The notes beneath the pieces were generated by a model, which saw only the letters and a program-made list of their open reading frames with translations, made no database searches and was not told the DNA's origin. Of a DNA stretch of 6,352 nucleotides, positions 1 through 6,350 are shown in pieces (the stretch's first letter is position 1; each line of letters opens with the position of its first letter). This DNA is from Victivallales bacterium (GTDB lineage: Bacteria; Verrucomicrobiota; Lentisphaeria; Oligosphaerales; Oligosphaeraceae). The stretch is from the NCBI GenBank assembly GCA_017615955.1, contig JAFZZD010000183.1, positions 1-6,352 on the forward strand, in the 5' to 3' direction. Both the position numbers and the translations under genes were made by a program.

Positions 1-33
1 GCGTCTCTGCGTCTTTGCGTCTCTGCGTTAAAA
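1..33. repeat. 8-bp tandem repeat array at the window edge
   Basis: The unit cgtctctg (bases 2-9) is followed by cgtctttg (10-17), cgtctctg (18-25) and a decaying copy starting cgtt (26-33). Related ctctg-containing text continues to about base 48. Read on the minus strand it is a GCAGAGAC-type array just beyond the stop codon of the SNF2 gene. The array runs off the window, so its full length is unknown. From memory, similar CGCAGAGACGCAAAGACGC text is scattered between genes in several unrelated bacterial genomes; that was not checked here. No protein-coding or hairpin-forming role is evident. Confidence 0.75.
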
Positions 34-56
34 TCTCTGTGCCTCTGGATTGAGAG

Positions 57-3000
57 TTAGTCTAGCAGTTTGCGGAGTTCGTCCAGGGTGAGTGGCGTTG
101 CTTGGTCTGATGTGGCACCGTCTATGACCGCATTGAACAGTTCCCGTTTGTAGTTGACGATGTCCAGAACCTTTTCCTCCAGTGAATTGGAGACGATGAT
201 GCGGTATGCGAATACTGGCTTGTCCTGGCCTATGCGGTGCGTGCGGTCTATGGCCTGGTTTTCCACGGCAGGGTTCCACCATGGATCCATCAGGAACACA
301 TAGTCCGCCTTGGTGAGCGTGAGTCCCGTGCCAGCAGCCTTCAGGCTGAGGAGGAAGGCAGCTGGCTTCTCGCTTTTGTTGAAACTGTCCACAATCTGCG
401 CACGTTTTGGAATTGGTGTTTCGCCTGTTATTTTGAACAGTGGCAGTCCTGTGCTGGAGAGCTCCCGTTCGATTATTGCAAGCATGGATGTGAACTGGCT
501 GAACACCAGCACGGAATGGCCGGCCTCTGTCAATTCCTGCAACTTCTCCTTCAGATATTCGATTTTCAGGGAGTGCGGGGCGTTTTCTGGATTGTCCTTC
601 ATTACCAGTTCTGGTGCGCAGCACAGCAGTCTCAGGCGTGTATAGAGGGAGAGTATGGTCATCATATCGGCATTTTGCTTGCTGATTTGCGCCTTTGCCA
701 GTTCCCGTGCGTAGAGTTTTTCCGTGGCCTCGTCCATGTCCAGGCGCACGATTTCCTCTGTCTTGGGCGGAAGTTCTGGAGCCACCAGCGTCTTGCTACG
801 CCTGAGCATGAGCAGAGAGAGCAATTTTGCGATGCGGTTTCGCCCGCCAGTGGCAAATGCGTTCTGGAAGTCTGCATTTTCGCCAACGATGCCTGGATTA
901 AGGAAGTCAAGTATCGACCACAGGTCGCCCAGGTTGTTTTCCAGTGGTGTGCCGGTCAGAGCAAGGCGACGCTGTGATTTCAGGTTGCGCACTGCAATTG
1001 AAACGCCCGCCTCCGGATTCTTTATGGCCTGTGCCTCGTCCAGAATAACCATTGAGAAGTCCTTTTGAGCCAGTTCCTCAATGTCCATCCTCACCAGACC
1101 ATAATGGGTGACGAGTATGTCGTCATGGCGATTTTCAAGAATATTGCTTCTGGAAAATTTTGAGCCACGAAGCGCCACAGCCTTGAGGTTTGGGCAGAAT
1201 TGCCGTGTCTGCGTCAGCCATACGTCTATCACCGAGGCGGGCGAAACCACAAGCGCCATAAATGGCATATTCTGCTGGATAGCCTGCTGCTTGCAGGCCT
1301 CTATTACCGCAAGAATCTGCAGAGTCTTGCCCAGTCCCATGTCATCCGCCAGGATTGTGCCTACGCCGTATCGCACTCTTTCGGCCAGGAAGTCGAAGCC
1401 CACTTTCTGGTATGAGCGCATTATGCCAGTAAGGTGGGCAGGCAGCGCAAGTTCGGACACTGGCTTTTCATTGCGCAGGCTCTCCAGCAGGAGAGTTGAG
1501 TTGTCTGCAACGCGTATTTGCTGGATGTTTTGAAGGTGGTCGATGATTTTCGGGGCGTTTTGTTTTATTATGGTGCTGTCCTGCCCGTCGAAGCCTTCTT
1601 CCGCCAGCGCCTGCATGGCCTCGGCCACCTTGTCATAGTCGAAGCGCCTCCAGTCTCCTGCTGAACTCTGGTATATGCCGCTTCTGTTGTCCTTGCTCCA
1701 GATTGCACTGCCTGGGATGGGGGAGCCATTGCAAGTGCATCTGAAGGAAATGTCAGCCAGCTGTCCCCGGTCTTTGAGCGAGATTTCCACTTTGGTTGCC
1801 TCGGCCTGTCCATTAAGAAGCCCTGAAACGCTAGCTGTGTACAGCTTTTTGATGTTGTGGGGAATTGTGTTCCATATTTGGACAAGTTTCTCCGCATTCT
1901 GGACATTTGCCCTGAATACCAGGCCGCTGGCCTCGACATACGCTTCCTGGAGTTGCTCCTTTGCCTCGCGCATCATTGCTTTGATAGTGTCCAGTGTCTC
2001 GTTGCTGAAGGTCTCGATATGCAGTTTGCCATTCTGGACCCTTATGCTGATTGCCTGCCCGCCAGAGTAGTTCGCCAGGTGGAGCCGGCGTCCATCGACA
2101 ACGACTGTCAATTGGAAATTGCCTTTGGAATCCGTGCTTGCCTCAATGCCTACTTTGGGTTCTCGCACAATCGTCTCCACCACGTCCTCGGAGTTGCGTA
2201 TCAACTCGAAATGCCCGTCAATCAGCGGCGGCAATTGCCTTTGCGCGTCAGAGAACTGTATGTTGGCAGGTCCATACTGGTAATATCGGAACAGCATGTT
2301 CCAGGGCAGAGGCGGCTTGAAGGCGTCCATTAGTTCCTTTGTGTAGCCGGATGCGTCCTCGTGCATTGCATTCAGCAGCTTGTTCACGTAGTGCCGTGTT
2401 CCATCCTCCGCCATGATGACTGGGAACACATGCAGGTTTTCCCCATGCCTGCTCAACTCGAAATGCATGGAGGTAAACTTGTGCAAATTAAGGGGATTGA
2501 ACGGCTGCTGGCTTCGCTTCTCTATGAAACGGCCTGGCGTGGAGGCCCACTTGCTGAGCCATATCTGCTTGTCGGCTGGCGAAATGGGCAAGAGCATCAT
2601 GGGGCGGCCTGATACACCTAGGGCGCGTAGTTGCGGAAGTACCCATGTCAGGAAGTCACTGTCCTGCTTTGACCAGATGTATTCCGATGTGTGAGTCCCA
2701 TTCTCTGCATCCGCCTTCGCCAGTGAGGCCGCAAAGCGCACCTTTGCAATGTCCATGAGATTCCTCATGCCATTGGTTACAAAATAAAATCTTGCCTTCA
2801 TTCCCCTGTAGTCGGGAATGAATTCCAGCTCGACTGTCAGTTGCGCTGGTATTGGCCCTTTTGCGGCTGGCGGCTGTGGTCTTGGTTGAAATACGGGGCG
2901 TGGCGCAGGGGACTGTGGCCTTTGCGTGAAGATGTCGCTGAAAAAGTCAGTCTGGCGTGGATTGGCCGTTGTATGCTGCGGAGCAGAACGGGCGGGGGAG

Positions 3001-3389
3001 GGTGCCATCATTGGCGCCTGTGGCCTGTTTTGGGGAACGGCTGGCTTTGAGGCTATGTTTGCCTGGGGAAAGTCCCATTCCATGTCCAGGCAAACCTGCT
3101 TCAGCATCAGGTATGCGGCGTATGTATGCGCACATCTGTCGTTCTTGTAGCCGCAGGTGCAGCTTCGCTTCCACTGCCCGTCATCCTGCAGTTTCCAGGT
3201 GCAGCGGTGCGCCCCAATCGTGGCAGCCAGTGATTTCTTGGTTAGGCTCAGGAGCAGGTCCTTTTCTGTATTGACGATGCGCTGGGCCAGTAGCTTGATT
3301 GGCTGGGGATAGTCCAGCGTGGCCATCACTGGCCATGCCTCAAGCCAGGCTGGCTTCGTTTCTCCTCCTATGAGCCTGATGTCGTTCAT
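57..3389 (-). CDS. SWIM zinc-finger SNF2/Swi2 family DNA-dependent ATPase (helicase-like)
   Basis: This is predicted to be a cytoplasmic ATP-driven double-stranded-DNA translocase that remodels protein-DNA complexes; the actual target is unknown. Numbering is from the ATG at 3389 (1110 aa). A SWIM zinc finger has C77, C79, C86 and H88 (CxC...CxH). A Pro/Gln-rich, probably disordered linker covers about 115-183. Residues about 184-640 match the place of the bacterial SNF2-associated region. The ATPase core follows: Walker A DDMGLGKT (682-689), DEAQ Walker B (784-787), LTGTP motif III (811-815), then a helicase C lobe with AGTGLTL (1019-1025), WWNP (1037-1040) and QAIDRTHRIGQ (1045-1055). All key residues are present, so it looks active. 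An in-frame GTG at 3425 would add 12 residues. It has an AAGG eight bases upstream, but it lies inside a perfect hairpin, and the added residues are simply the translation of that hairpin and its tail. The ATG has no Shine-Dalgarno sequence, so the start remains open. A gap of 123 bases separates it from the fusion gene upstream. Confidence 0.95.
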   Translation of the reverse strand: MNDIRLIGGETKPAWLEAWPVMATLDYPQPIKLLAQRIVNTEKDLLLSLTKKSLAATIGAHRCTWKLQDDGQWKRSCTCGYKNDRCAHTYAAYLMLKQVCLDMEWDFPQANIASKPAVPQNRPQAPMMAPSPARSAPQHTTANPRQTDFFSDIFTQRPQSPAPRPVFQPRPQPPAAKGPIPAQLTVELEFIPDYRGMKARFYFVTNGMRNLMDIAKVRFAASLAKADAENGTHTSEYIWSKQDSDFLTWVLPQLRALGVSGRPMMLLPISPADKQIWLSKWASTPGRFIEKRSQQPFNPLNLHKFTSMHFELSRHGENLHVFPVIMAEDGTRHYVNKLLNAMHEDASGYTKELMDAFKPPLPWNMLFRYYQYGPANIQFSDAQRQLPPLIDGHFELIRNSEDVVETIVREPKVGIEASTDSKGNFQLTVVVDGRRLHLANYSGGQAISIRVQNGKLHIETFSNETLDTIKAMMREAKEQLQEAYVEASGLVFRANVQNAEKLVQIWNTIPHNIKKLYTASVSGLLNGQAEATKVEISLKDRGQLADISFRCTCNGSPIPGSAIWSKDNRSGIYQSSAGDWRRFDYDKVAEAMQALAEEGFDGQDSTIIKQNAPKIIDHLQNIQQIRVADNSTLLLESLRNEKPVSELALPAHLTGIMRSYQKVGFDFLAERVRYGVGTILADDMGLGKTLQILAVIEACKQQAIQQNMPFMALVVSPASVIDVWLTQTRQFCPNLKAVALRGSKFSRSNILENRHDDILVTHYGLVRMDIEELAQKDFSMVILDEAQAIKNPEAGVSIAVRNLKSQRRLALTGTPLENNLGDLWSILDFLNPGIVGENADFQNAFATGGRNRIAKLLSLLMLRRSKTLVAPELPPKTEEIVRLDMDEATEKLYARELAKAQISKQNADMMTILSLYTRLRLLCCAPELVMKDNPENAPHSLKIEYLKEKLQELTEAGHSVLVFSQFTSMLAIIERELSSTGLPLFKITGETPIPKRAQIVDSFNKSEKPAAFLLSLKAAGTGLTLTKADYVFLMDPWWNPAVENQAIDRTHRIGQDKPVFAYRIIVSNSLEEKVLDIVNYKRELFNAVIDGATSDQATPLTLDELRKLLD

Positions 3390-3512
3390 TGTGATATAAA
3401 ATGTGGGCGCCGAAGCGGCGCCCACTCAAGTTGCCTTAGCGGAAACCAGGTTCTTGCAATAACAGATTTGTCTAGGTTGCAACATGAAGGTTGCGGCGCC
3501 AATTCAGGCTGC
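3390..3512. other. Intergenic region between the fusion gene and the SNF2 gene
   Basis: Besides the terminator-like hairpin, this gap holds a small imperfect dyad, with gcaac at 3479-3483 and gttgc at 3490-3494, and two copies of aggttgc (3474-3480 and 3488-3494). On the minus strand the bases right before the ATG at 3389 read TTTTATATCACA. They contain a TATA-like box that could be a -10 element for a nearly leaderless transcript, or simply the terminator tail. No clear -35/-10 pair with standard spacing was found. Confidence 0.4.
3394..3425 (-). terminator. Perfect GC-rich hairpin with T-rich tail, probable intrinsic terminator
   Basis: Bases 3403-3411 (gtgggcgcc) and 3417-3425 (ggcgcccac) form a perfect 9-bp stem around gaagc; a further G-C pair can close to leave a 3-base loop. 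On the minus strand the stem is followed at once by ATTTTATAT (3402-3394). This is the pattern of a rho-independent terminator for the gene ending at 3513, although the T run is short and interrupted. The hairpin sits 88 bases after that stop codon. It also contains the alternative GTG start of the SNF2 gene and ends 13 bases before its ATG, so it could instead act as a leader structure. Confidence 0.65.
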
Positions 3513-6194
3513 CTATTTGCCGGCGTACTTCTTGCGGACCTCGTCTGTGGTTGCATCGACGATGCGCGGCACGGCCTCGCATTTTTCACAGCCGTATTTG
3601 CCTTCCAGGACGGCCTTGTGGCATTCATGGAAGTCCTTCAGCTTGAAGTAGAGGATGTGGGCATTTGCAAAATCAGCCTCGCGGATCAGCTTTCTCCTGC
3701 GCATGAGGCGGTATGTGTGTGTAAGCTGTGCTGGTTTGCAGAAGCCCTTTCTCCATGACCAGGTAGGTACTTTGCGTACACTGCCGTCTGGGAAGCGCAC
3801 TGGATATTCCTCGCCGAATGGCTCCAGGCATTTCACCTTGCAGGCGAATTCCACATTGTGCATATACGTGATGGCGGTGGGGCACTGAATAGCCAGGCAG
3901 TAGCCGTCTTCCTTCATCAGCAGGTCCAGTGGTGAACCTTCGCCCAGAACGCAAACCTCGTGGTGATGCTCGGTGATTTCCTTGGCACCATTGCCCCATG
4001 CGGAGAAGGAGTGGGTGGGGTTAAACGAGCGGAACACGCCTGGCATCACGCGGAACGCATTGGACAATGCACCGCACATCGAAGGCGTGGTCTTTGGGTC
4101 GAAGATGCCGTCTTCCGGGAACTTGAAGAAGTTGAAGGCTGGCATCATGAGCAGACCGTCCTTGCCCACATGCTCCATAAGCATCTTGGCGACCGCTTCT
4201 GGCCCGCCTTCGATTTCACCCAGCGCGGAGAATGCGCAGTGCACAATAAGCTTGGTGCCTTTGGCTACGCCCAGGCTTGCCAGTGTGCTTTCTAGTTGTT
4301 CAGGGGTTGCCCTGTTTTTTTTTTCAACTGTGATGTAGCCGTATTTTTCCAGGAACTGGAAGTCCTCAAGAATTGCGCTGATTTCCTCCTTGGTGAGGAT
4401 TATGCCCTGTGAATACTGCGTCTTCAGAATTGCGTCCGCCAATGTGATCTTGCCGTCGCAGAAGCCATAGACCTTGAAGACAGGCTTGTACTTGAAGCCA
4501 TGCCTTTCCTCCCATGGAGCGAGTGCCTGTGAAATCAGGTAGCCTGGCTGCTTCACGTGGATGATCATGTTTGCGGCGTGCAGCAATGGCACTGGCATCC
4601 TGTTGCTTGAATCCTCTGACAGCTGCTCGATTGCAGGGGCCGCCAGCACATCCAGCCTGCCGCGTATGTCGCTTTCAACTACAGTGCCTGGTGCATACTT
4701 GTTGATGTCCATGAGGCGTTTGACCATCAGTTCCTTGAAGTGAAGCAGACGGCCCAGCGCGAAGTAGGGCAGCATTTCCTCCTTCTTGTAGCCGCTGAGG
4801 GATTCGCTGATCTTTTCCTGGAAGGTCTTTGTGGCTGCGGCAATGAGTTCAGGCAGCAGTGCCTTGAACTCTTCCTTGCCGTAGGTGGCCTCCACTGCAA
4901 TGGCGGTCGCCAGCGTTGCGTCCGCGCAGCGTCCCATGTCCCAGTCATTTGCGGAGAAGATGGGGTGCGTGCTGTGGTGCAGCTTGTAGTGGGTGTTGTT
5001 CAGCCAGTTGCTGGGAATGCCGATTGCCGCAACGGACATGAATGTGTCGTCCGACAGGTTGCCTGCCTCCTGGGTGATGTCGATGCCAGGGAACTGTGCC
5101 AGTGCGTCTGGCAGTATCCAGTCGGTGAAGGAAGGTGCTGCGTCGAATGTAAGGCGCACCTTGTTGTGCTTGCGCCCGTTCTCGTCCTCGGAGATGTGGC
5201 ACACGCAGTCAAAGCTGTATGCGTGGAGTGCCTTGCGCACGTTTTCCTTGTCTGCAAACCAGGCACTGAAGCCGTACAGCTCCATGCCGATGATGACGCG
5301 CAACGTCTTTTTCAATGGCGGGAGTTTGCCTTCCTGGGACAGTTTGCGCACTGCCGATGCCACGGCGATGGCATTTGCCGCTCCAGATGCGTCATCTGTC
5401 TCGAATGGTTCGTAAATGTGGGCGATGAGTAGGATTTCATCCTTGCTTTCGCCTGGGATGACGCCTGTAATCAGGTTGATTACGCCGTCGTAGATCTTCG
5501 TCCTGACGATGCCGTGGCCAGTCACGGTCTTGCCTTCTGCAAGCAACTGCCTGATGAAGTTCGCCTTGCGGGGCGTGATGGAGAGGAATGTGCCGCGCTT
5601 GTCGCCCAATGCGTGGTACCATCCCTGGCGGGAGATGCCGTTGCTCCACCTGTAGTCGTCAATGGCCACATCGGGCATCTGTGAATCGCAGGCCAGGCAG
5701 GCAACTGCGCCAGCGGCGTTGCATTTGTTGTATGCGCCAGTGAAGCCAGGCTGATATACCATTACGATCTTGCCTTTCACGTCAGGGTTGTCGTGGTCCA
5801 CGTCCGCCCAGTCAACGACCTGCCCGTTGAAGCCTTCTGGGGCAGATGGTGCGCTCCACATGCCAAGTGCGTATGGGCTTTCGTTGGTGTCGCAAATCAT
5901 GGCCTCTTCTGGAGAAAGGCCTGGCACGTCCAGCTGGAAGAAGGAGCGTCCCGTCCTGTCCCAGGCCTGTGGCATTATGCAGTCCAGATTGCGTGTTTTG
6001 CCATCGCATTTCAGTGGGATTTGCCTTACGTCCTGGAAGCCTTCCGCCTTCAGGAACTGCTCGCACATGTATGCTGACCTGGCGAAATTCTCCTGGCCAT
6101 AGCATCTTTCGATTTGCGCGATGATTTCAGTGCGTGTCTTGGCATTGTCGATGTCCATCGCCTTTGCCAAGTCCTTGACTAGTTGCTCTAGCAT
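3513..6194 (-). CDS. Fusion of an M28/DUF4910-like aminopeptidase region and an AAC(3)/YokD-family N-acetyltransferase
   Basis: The 893-aa product has no signal peptide or membrane segment, so it is probably cytoplasmic. Residues about 1-250 form an N-terminal cap with a PA-like insert (about 125-235). Residues about 250-435 are M28-like: HIYEP (H259), TDDASG (D267), GMELYG (E305) and HHSTHP (H407) align with the usual metal-ligand and catalytic blocks. Residues about 570-626 resemble the winged-helix tail of DUF4910 proteins (CDGKITLADAI). Residues about 630-850 are an AAC(3)-type acetyl-CoA-dependent N-acetyltransferase: VHCAFSALG (651-659), the MMPAF strand (683-687), an FDPKTTPS loop (698-705), FRSFNPTHSFSAWG (721-734), GEGSPLDLL (751-759) and a His/Glu pair H779/E782. 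Resistance to aminoglycosides should not be assumed, because many relatives modify sugars or other amines. The pairing suggests amide hydrolysis plus amine acetylation on one substrate, which is inference. The start is the ATG at 6194, preceded by AAGG-type ribosome-binding sequence. The substrate is unknown. Confidence 0.9.
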   Translation of the reverse strand: MLEQLVKDLAKAMDIDNAKTRTEIIAQIERCYGQENFARSAYMCEQFLKAEGFQDVRQIPLKCDGKTRNLDCIMPQAWDRTGRSFFQLDVPGLSPEEAMICDTNESPYALGMWSAPSAPEGFNGQVVDWADVDHDNPDVKGKIVMVYQPGFTGAYNKCNAAGAVACLACDSQMPDVAIDDYRWSNGISRQGWYHALGDKRGTFLSITPRKANFIRQLLAEGKTVTGHGIVRTKIYDGVINLITGVIPGESKDEILLIAHIYEPFETDDASGAANAIAVASAVRKLSQEGKLPPLKKTLRVIIGMELYGFSAWFADKENVRKALHAYSFDCVCHISEDENGRKHNKVRLTFDAAPSFTDWILPDALAQFPGIDITQEAGNLSDDTFMSVAAIGIPSNWLNNTHYKLHHSTHPIFSANDWDMGRCADATLATAIAVEATYGKEEFKALLPELIAAATKTFQEKISESLSGYKKEEMLPYFALGRLLHFKELMVKRLMDINKYAPGTVVESDIRGRLDVLAAPAIEQLSEDSSNRMPVPLLHAANMIIHVKQPGYLISQALAPWEERHGFKYKPVFKVYGFCDGKITLADAILKTQYSQGIILTKEEISAILEDFQFLEKYGYITVEKKNRATPEQLESTLASLGVAKGTKLIVHCAFSALGEIEGGPEAVAKMLMEHVGKDGLLMMPAFNFFKFPEDGIFDPKTTPSMCGALSNAFRVMPGVFRSFNPTHSFSAWGNGAKEITEHHHEVCVLGEGSPLDLLMKEDGYCLAIQCPTAITYMHNVEFACKVKCLEPFGEEYPVRFPDGSVRKVPTWSWRKGFCKPAQLTHTYRLMRRRKLIREADFANAHILYFKLKDFHECHKAVLEGKYGCEKCEAVPRIVDATTDEVRKKYAGK
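4315..4324 (-). other. A10 homopolymer in the coding strand at the peptidase/acetyltransferase junction
   Basis: The coding strand reads GAA AAA AAA AAC, ten consecutive A residues covering E624-N627, between the winged-helix-like segment and the first AAC(3) residues. Gaining one A would give K-Q-G-N-P and then TGA (4302-4300), a product of about 631 aa. Losing one A would give T-G-Q-P-L-N-N and then TAG (4294-4292), about 633 aa. Either slip therefore yields an M28-only protein. A runs of nine or more are known sites of RNA polymerase slippage. I noticed no other homopolymer of this length in the window. Confidence 0.6.
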
Positions 6195-6197
6195 GAT

Positions 6198-6208
6198 ACC
6201 TTGTCCTT
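6198..6208 (-). promoter_or_regulatory. Ribosome-binding sequence of the fusion gene
   Basis: Minus-strand text upstream of the ATG reads AAGGACAAGGTATC. It offers AAGGA nine bases before the start and AAGGT about four bases before it. The first has the better spacing, and it supports the ATG at 6194 as the start. Upstream of it the leader is rich in A and C (repeated CAAA) and appears unstructured. Confidence 0.6.
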
Positions 6209-6229
6209 GGTTTATGTTTGTTTGTGTTG

Positions 6230-6241
6230 AAAAAGCTTTTT
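6230..6241. repeat. 12-bp perfect palindrome AAAAAGCTTTTT
   Basis: A self-complementary AAAAAGCTTTTT lies 36 bases upstream of the ATG of the fusion gene, between the 11-bp repeats and the A-rich leader. It could be part of a promoter UP-like region, an operator or a weak bidirectional terminator stem. Its sequence alone does not decide this. Confidence 0.4.
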
Positions 6242-6283
6242 TACGGGTGTTTTACGGGCGGTTTACGGGCGGTTTACGGGCGG
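6240..6283. repeat. Four 11-bp tandem repeats (tttacgggcgg)
   Basis: Copies occupy 6240-6250 (tttacgggtgt, two mismatches), 6251-6261, 6262-6272 and 6273-6283; the last three are identical. The last copy runs into the inverted repeat that follows. The array lies about 45 bases upstream of the fusion gene start, so it may contain or displace its promoter. An 11-bp period is close to one DNA helical turn, so bound proteins would line up on one face. Confidence 0.85.
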
Positions 6284-6297
6284 GCTGAAGCCCGTCC
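6278..6297. repeat. Inverted repeat gggcgggct / agcccgtcc
   Basis: Bases 6278-6286 pair with 6289-6297 as a 9-bp stem with one G-U wobble and a very short loop. The segment tgaagcccg (6286-6294) also recurs as its exact reverse complement cgggcttca at 6344-6352, so several alternative hairpins are possible. Such GGGCTTCAGCCC text resembles dispersed intergenic palindromes of many bacterial genomes, from memory. Confidence 0.7.
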
Positions 6298-6312
6298 CTA
6301 CGATAATCGCGG

Positions 6313-6350
6313 CCCTCGGAGGGGCGGGCTTCCCTCGGAGGGGCGGGCTT
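6313..6350. repeat. Two 19-bp tandem repeats at the window edge
   Basis: The unit ccctcggaggggcgggctt occurs at 6313-6331 and again, identical, at 6332-6350. Within each unit ccctcggagggg is itself a small dyad (ccctc/gaggg). The array may continue beyond the window. No coding sequence was seen from 6195 to 6352. Confidence 0.85.

Noticed and set aside
1..33. CRISPR array
   Set aside because: The repeats are 8 bp in direct tandem with no spacers.
28..624. Minus-strand frame of 198 codons overlapping the end of the SNF2 gene
   Set aside because: It overlaps helicase motifs V and VI in another frame and is rich in Arg, Pro and His with no domain signature; it is a frame shadow.
237..977. Long plus-strand open frame of 246 codons opposite the SNF2 gene
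   Set aside because: It lies wholly opposite the conserved helicase C and SNF2 core. Its composition is rich in Cys, Trp and His without any domain pattern, as expected of an antisense shadow.
3479..3494. Small dyad gcaac/gttgc after the stop of the fusion gene as a terminator
   Set aside because: The stem is only 5 bp and has no T run after it on the minus strand; the hairpin at 3403-3425 is far stronger.
3513..4310. Clinical-type aminoglycoside resistance gene
   Set aside because: The domain belongs to the broad AAC(3)/YokD family, but it is fused, has altered signature residues, and sits beside no resistance or mobility genes, so a resistance call is not justified.
4740..5432. Plus-strand open frame of 230 codons opposite the M28-like region
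   Set aside because: It is fully antisense to conserved M28 motifs, has a Cys/Val-rich composition typical of a reverse-strand shadow, and no recognisable family.
6195..6245. Sigma70-type promoter for the fusion gene
   Set aside because: AT-rich pieces such as CATAAA and TTTTTC are present, but no pair with 16-18 base spacing resembling -35/-10 could be supported.
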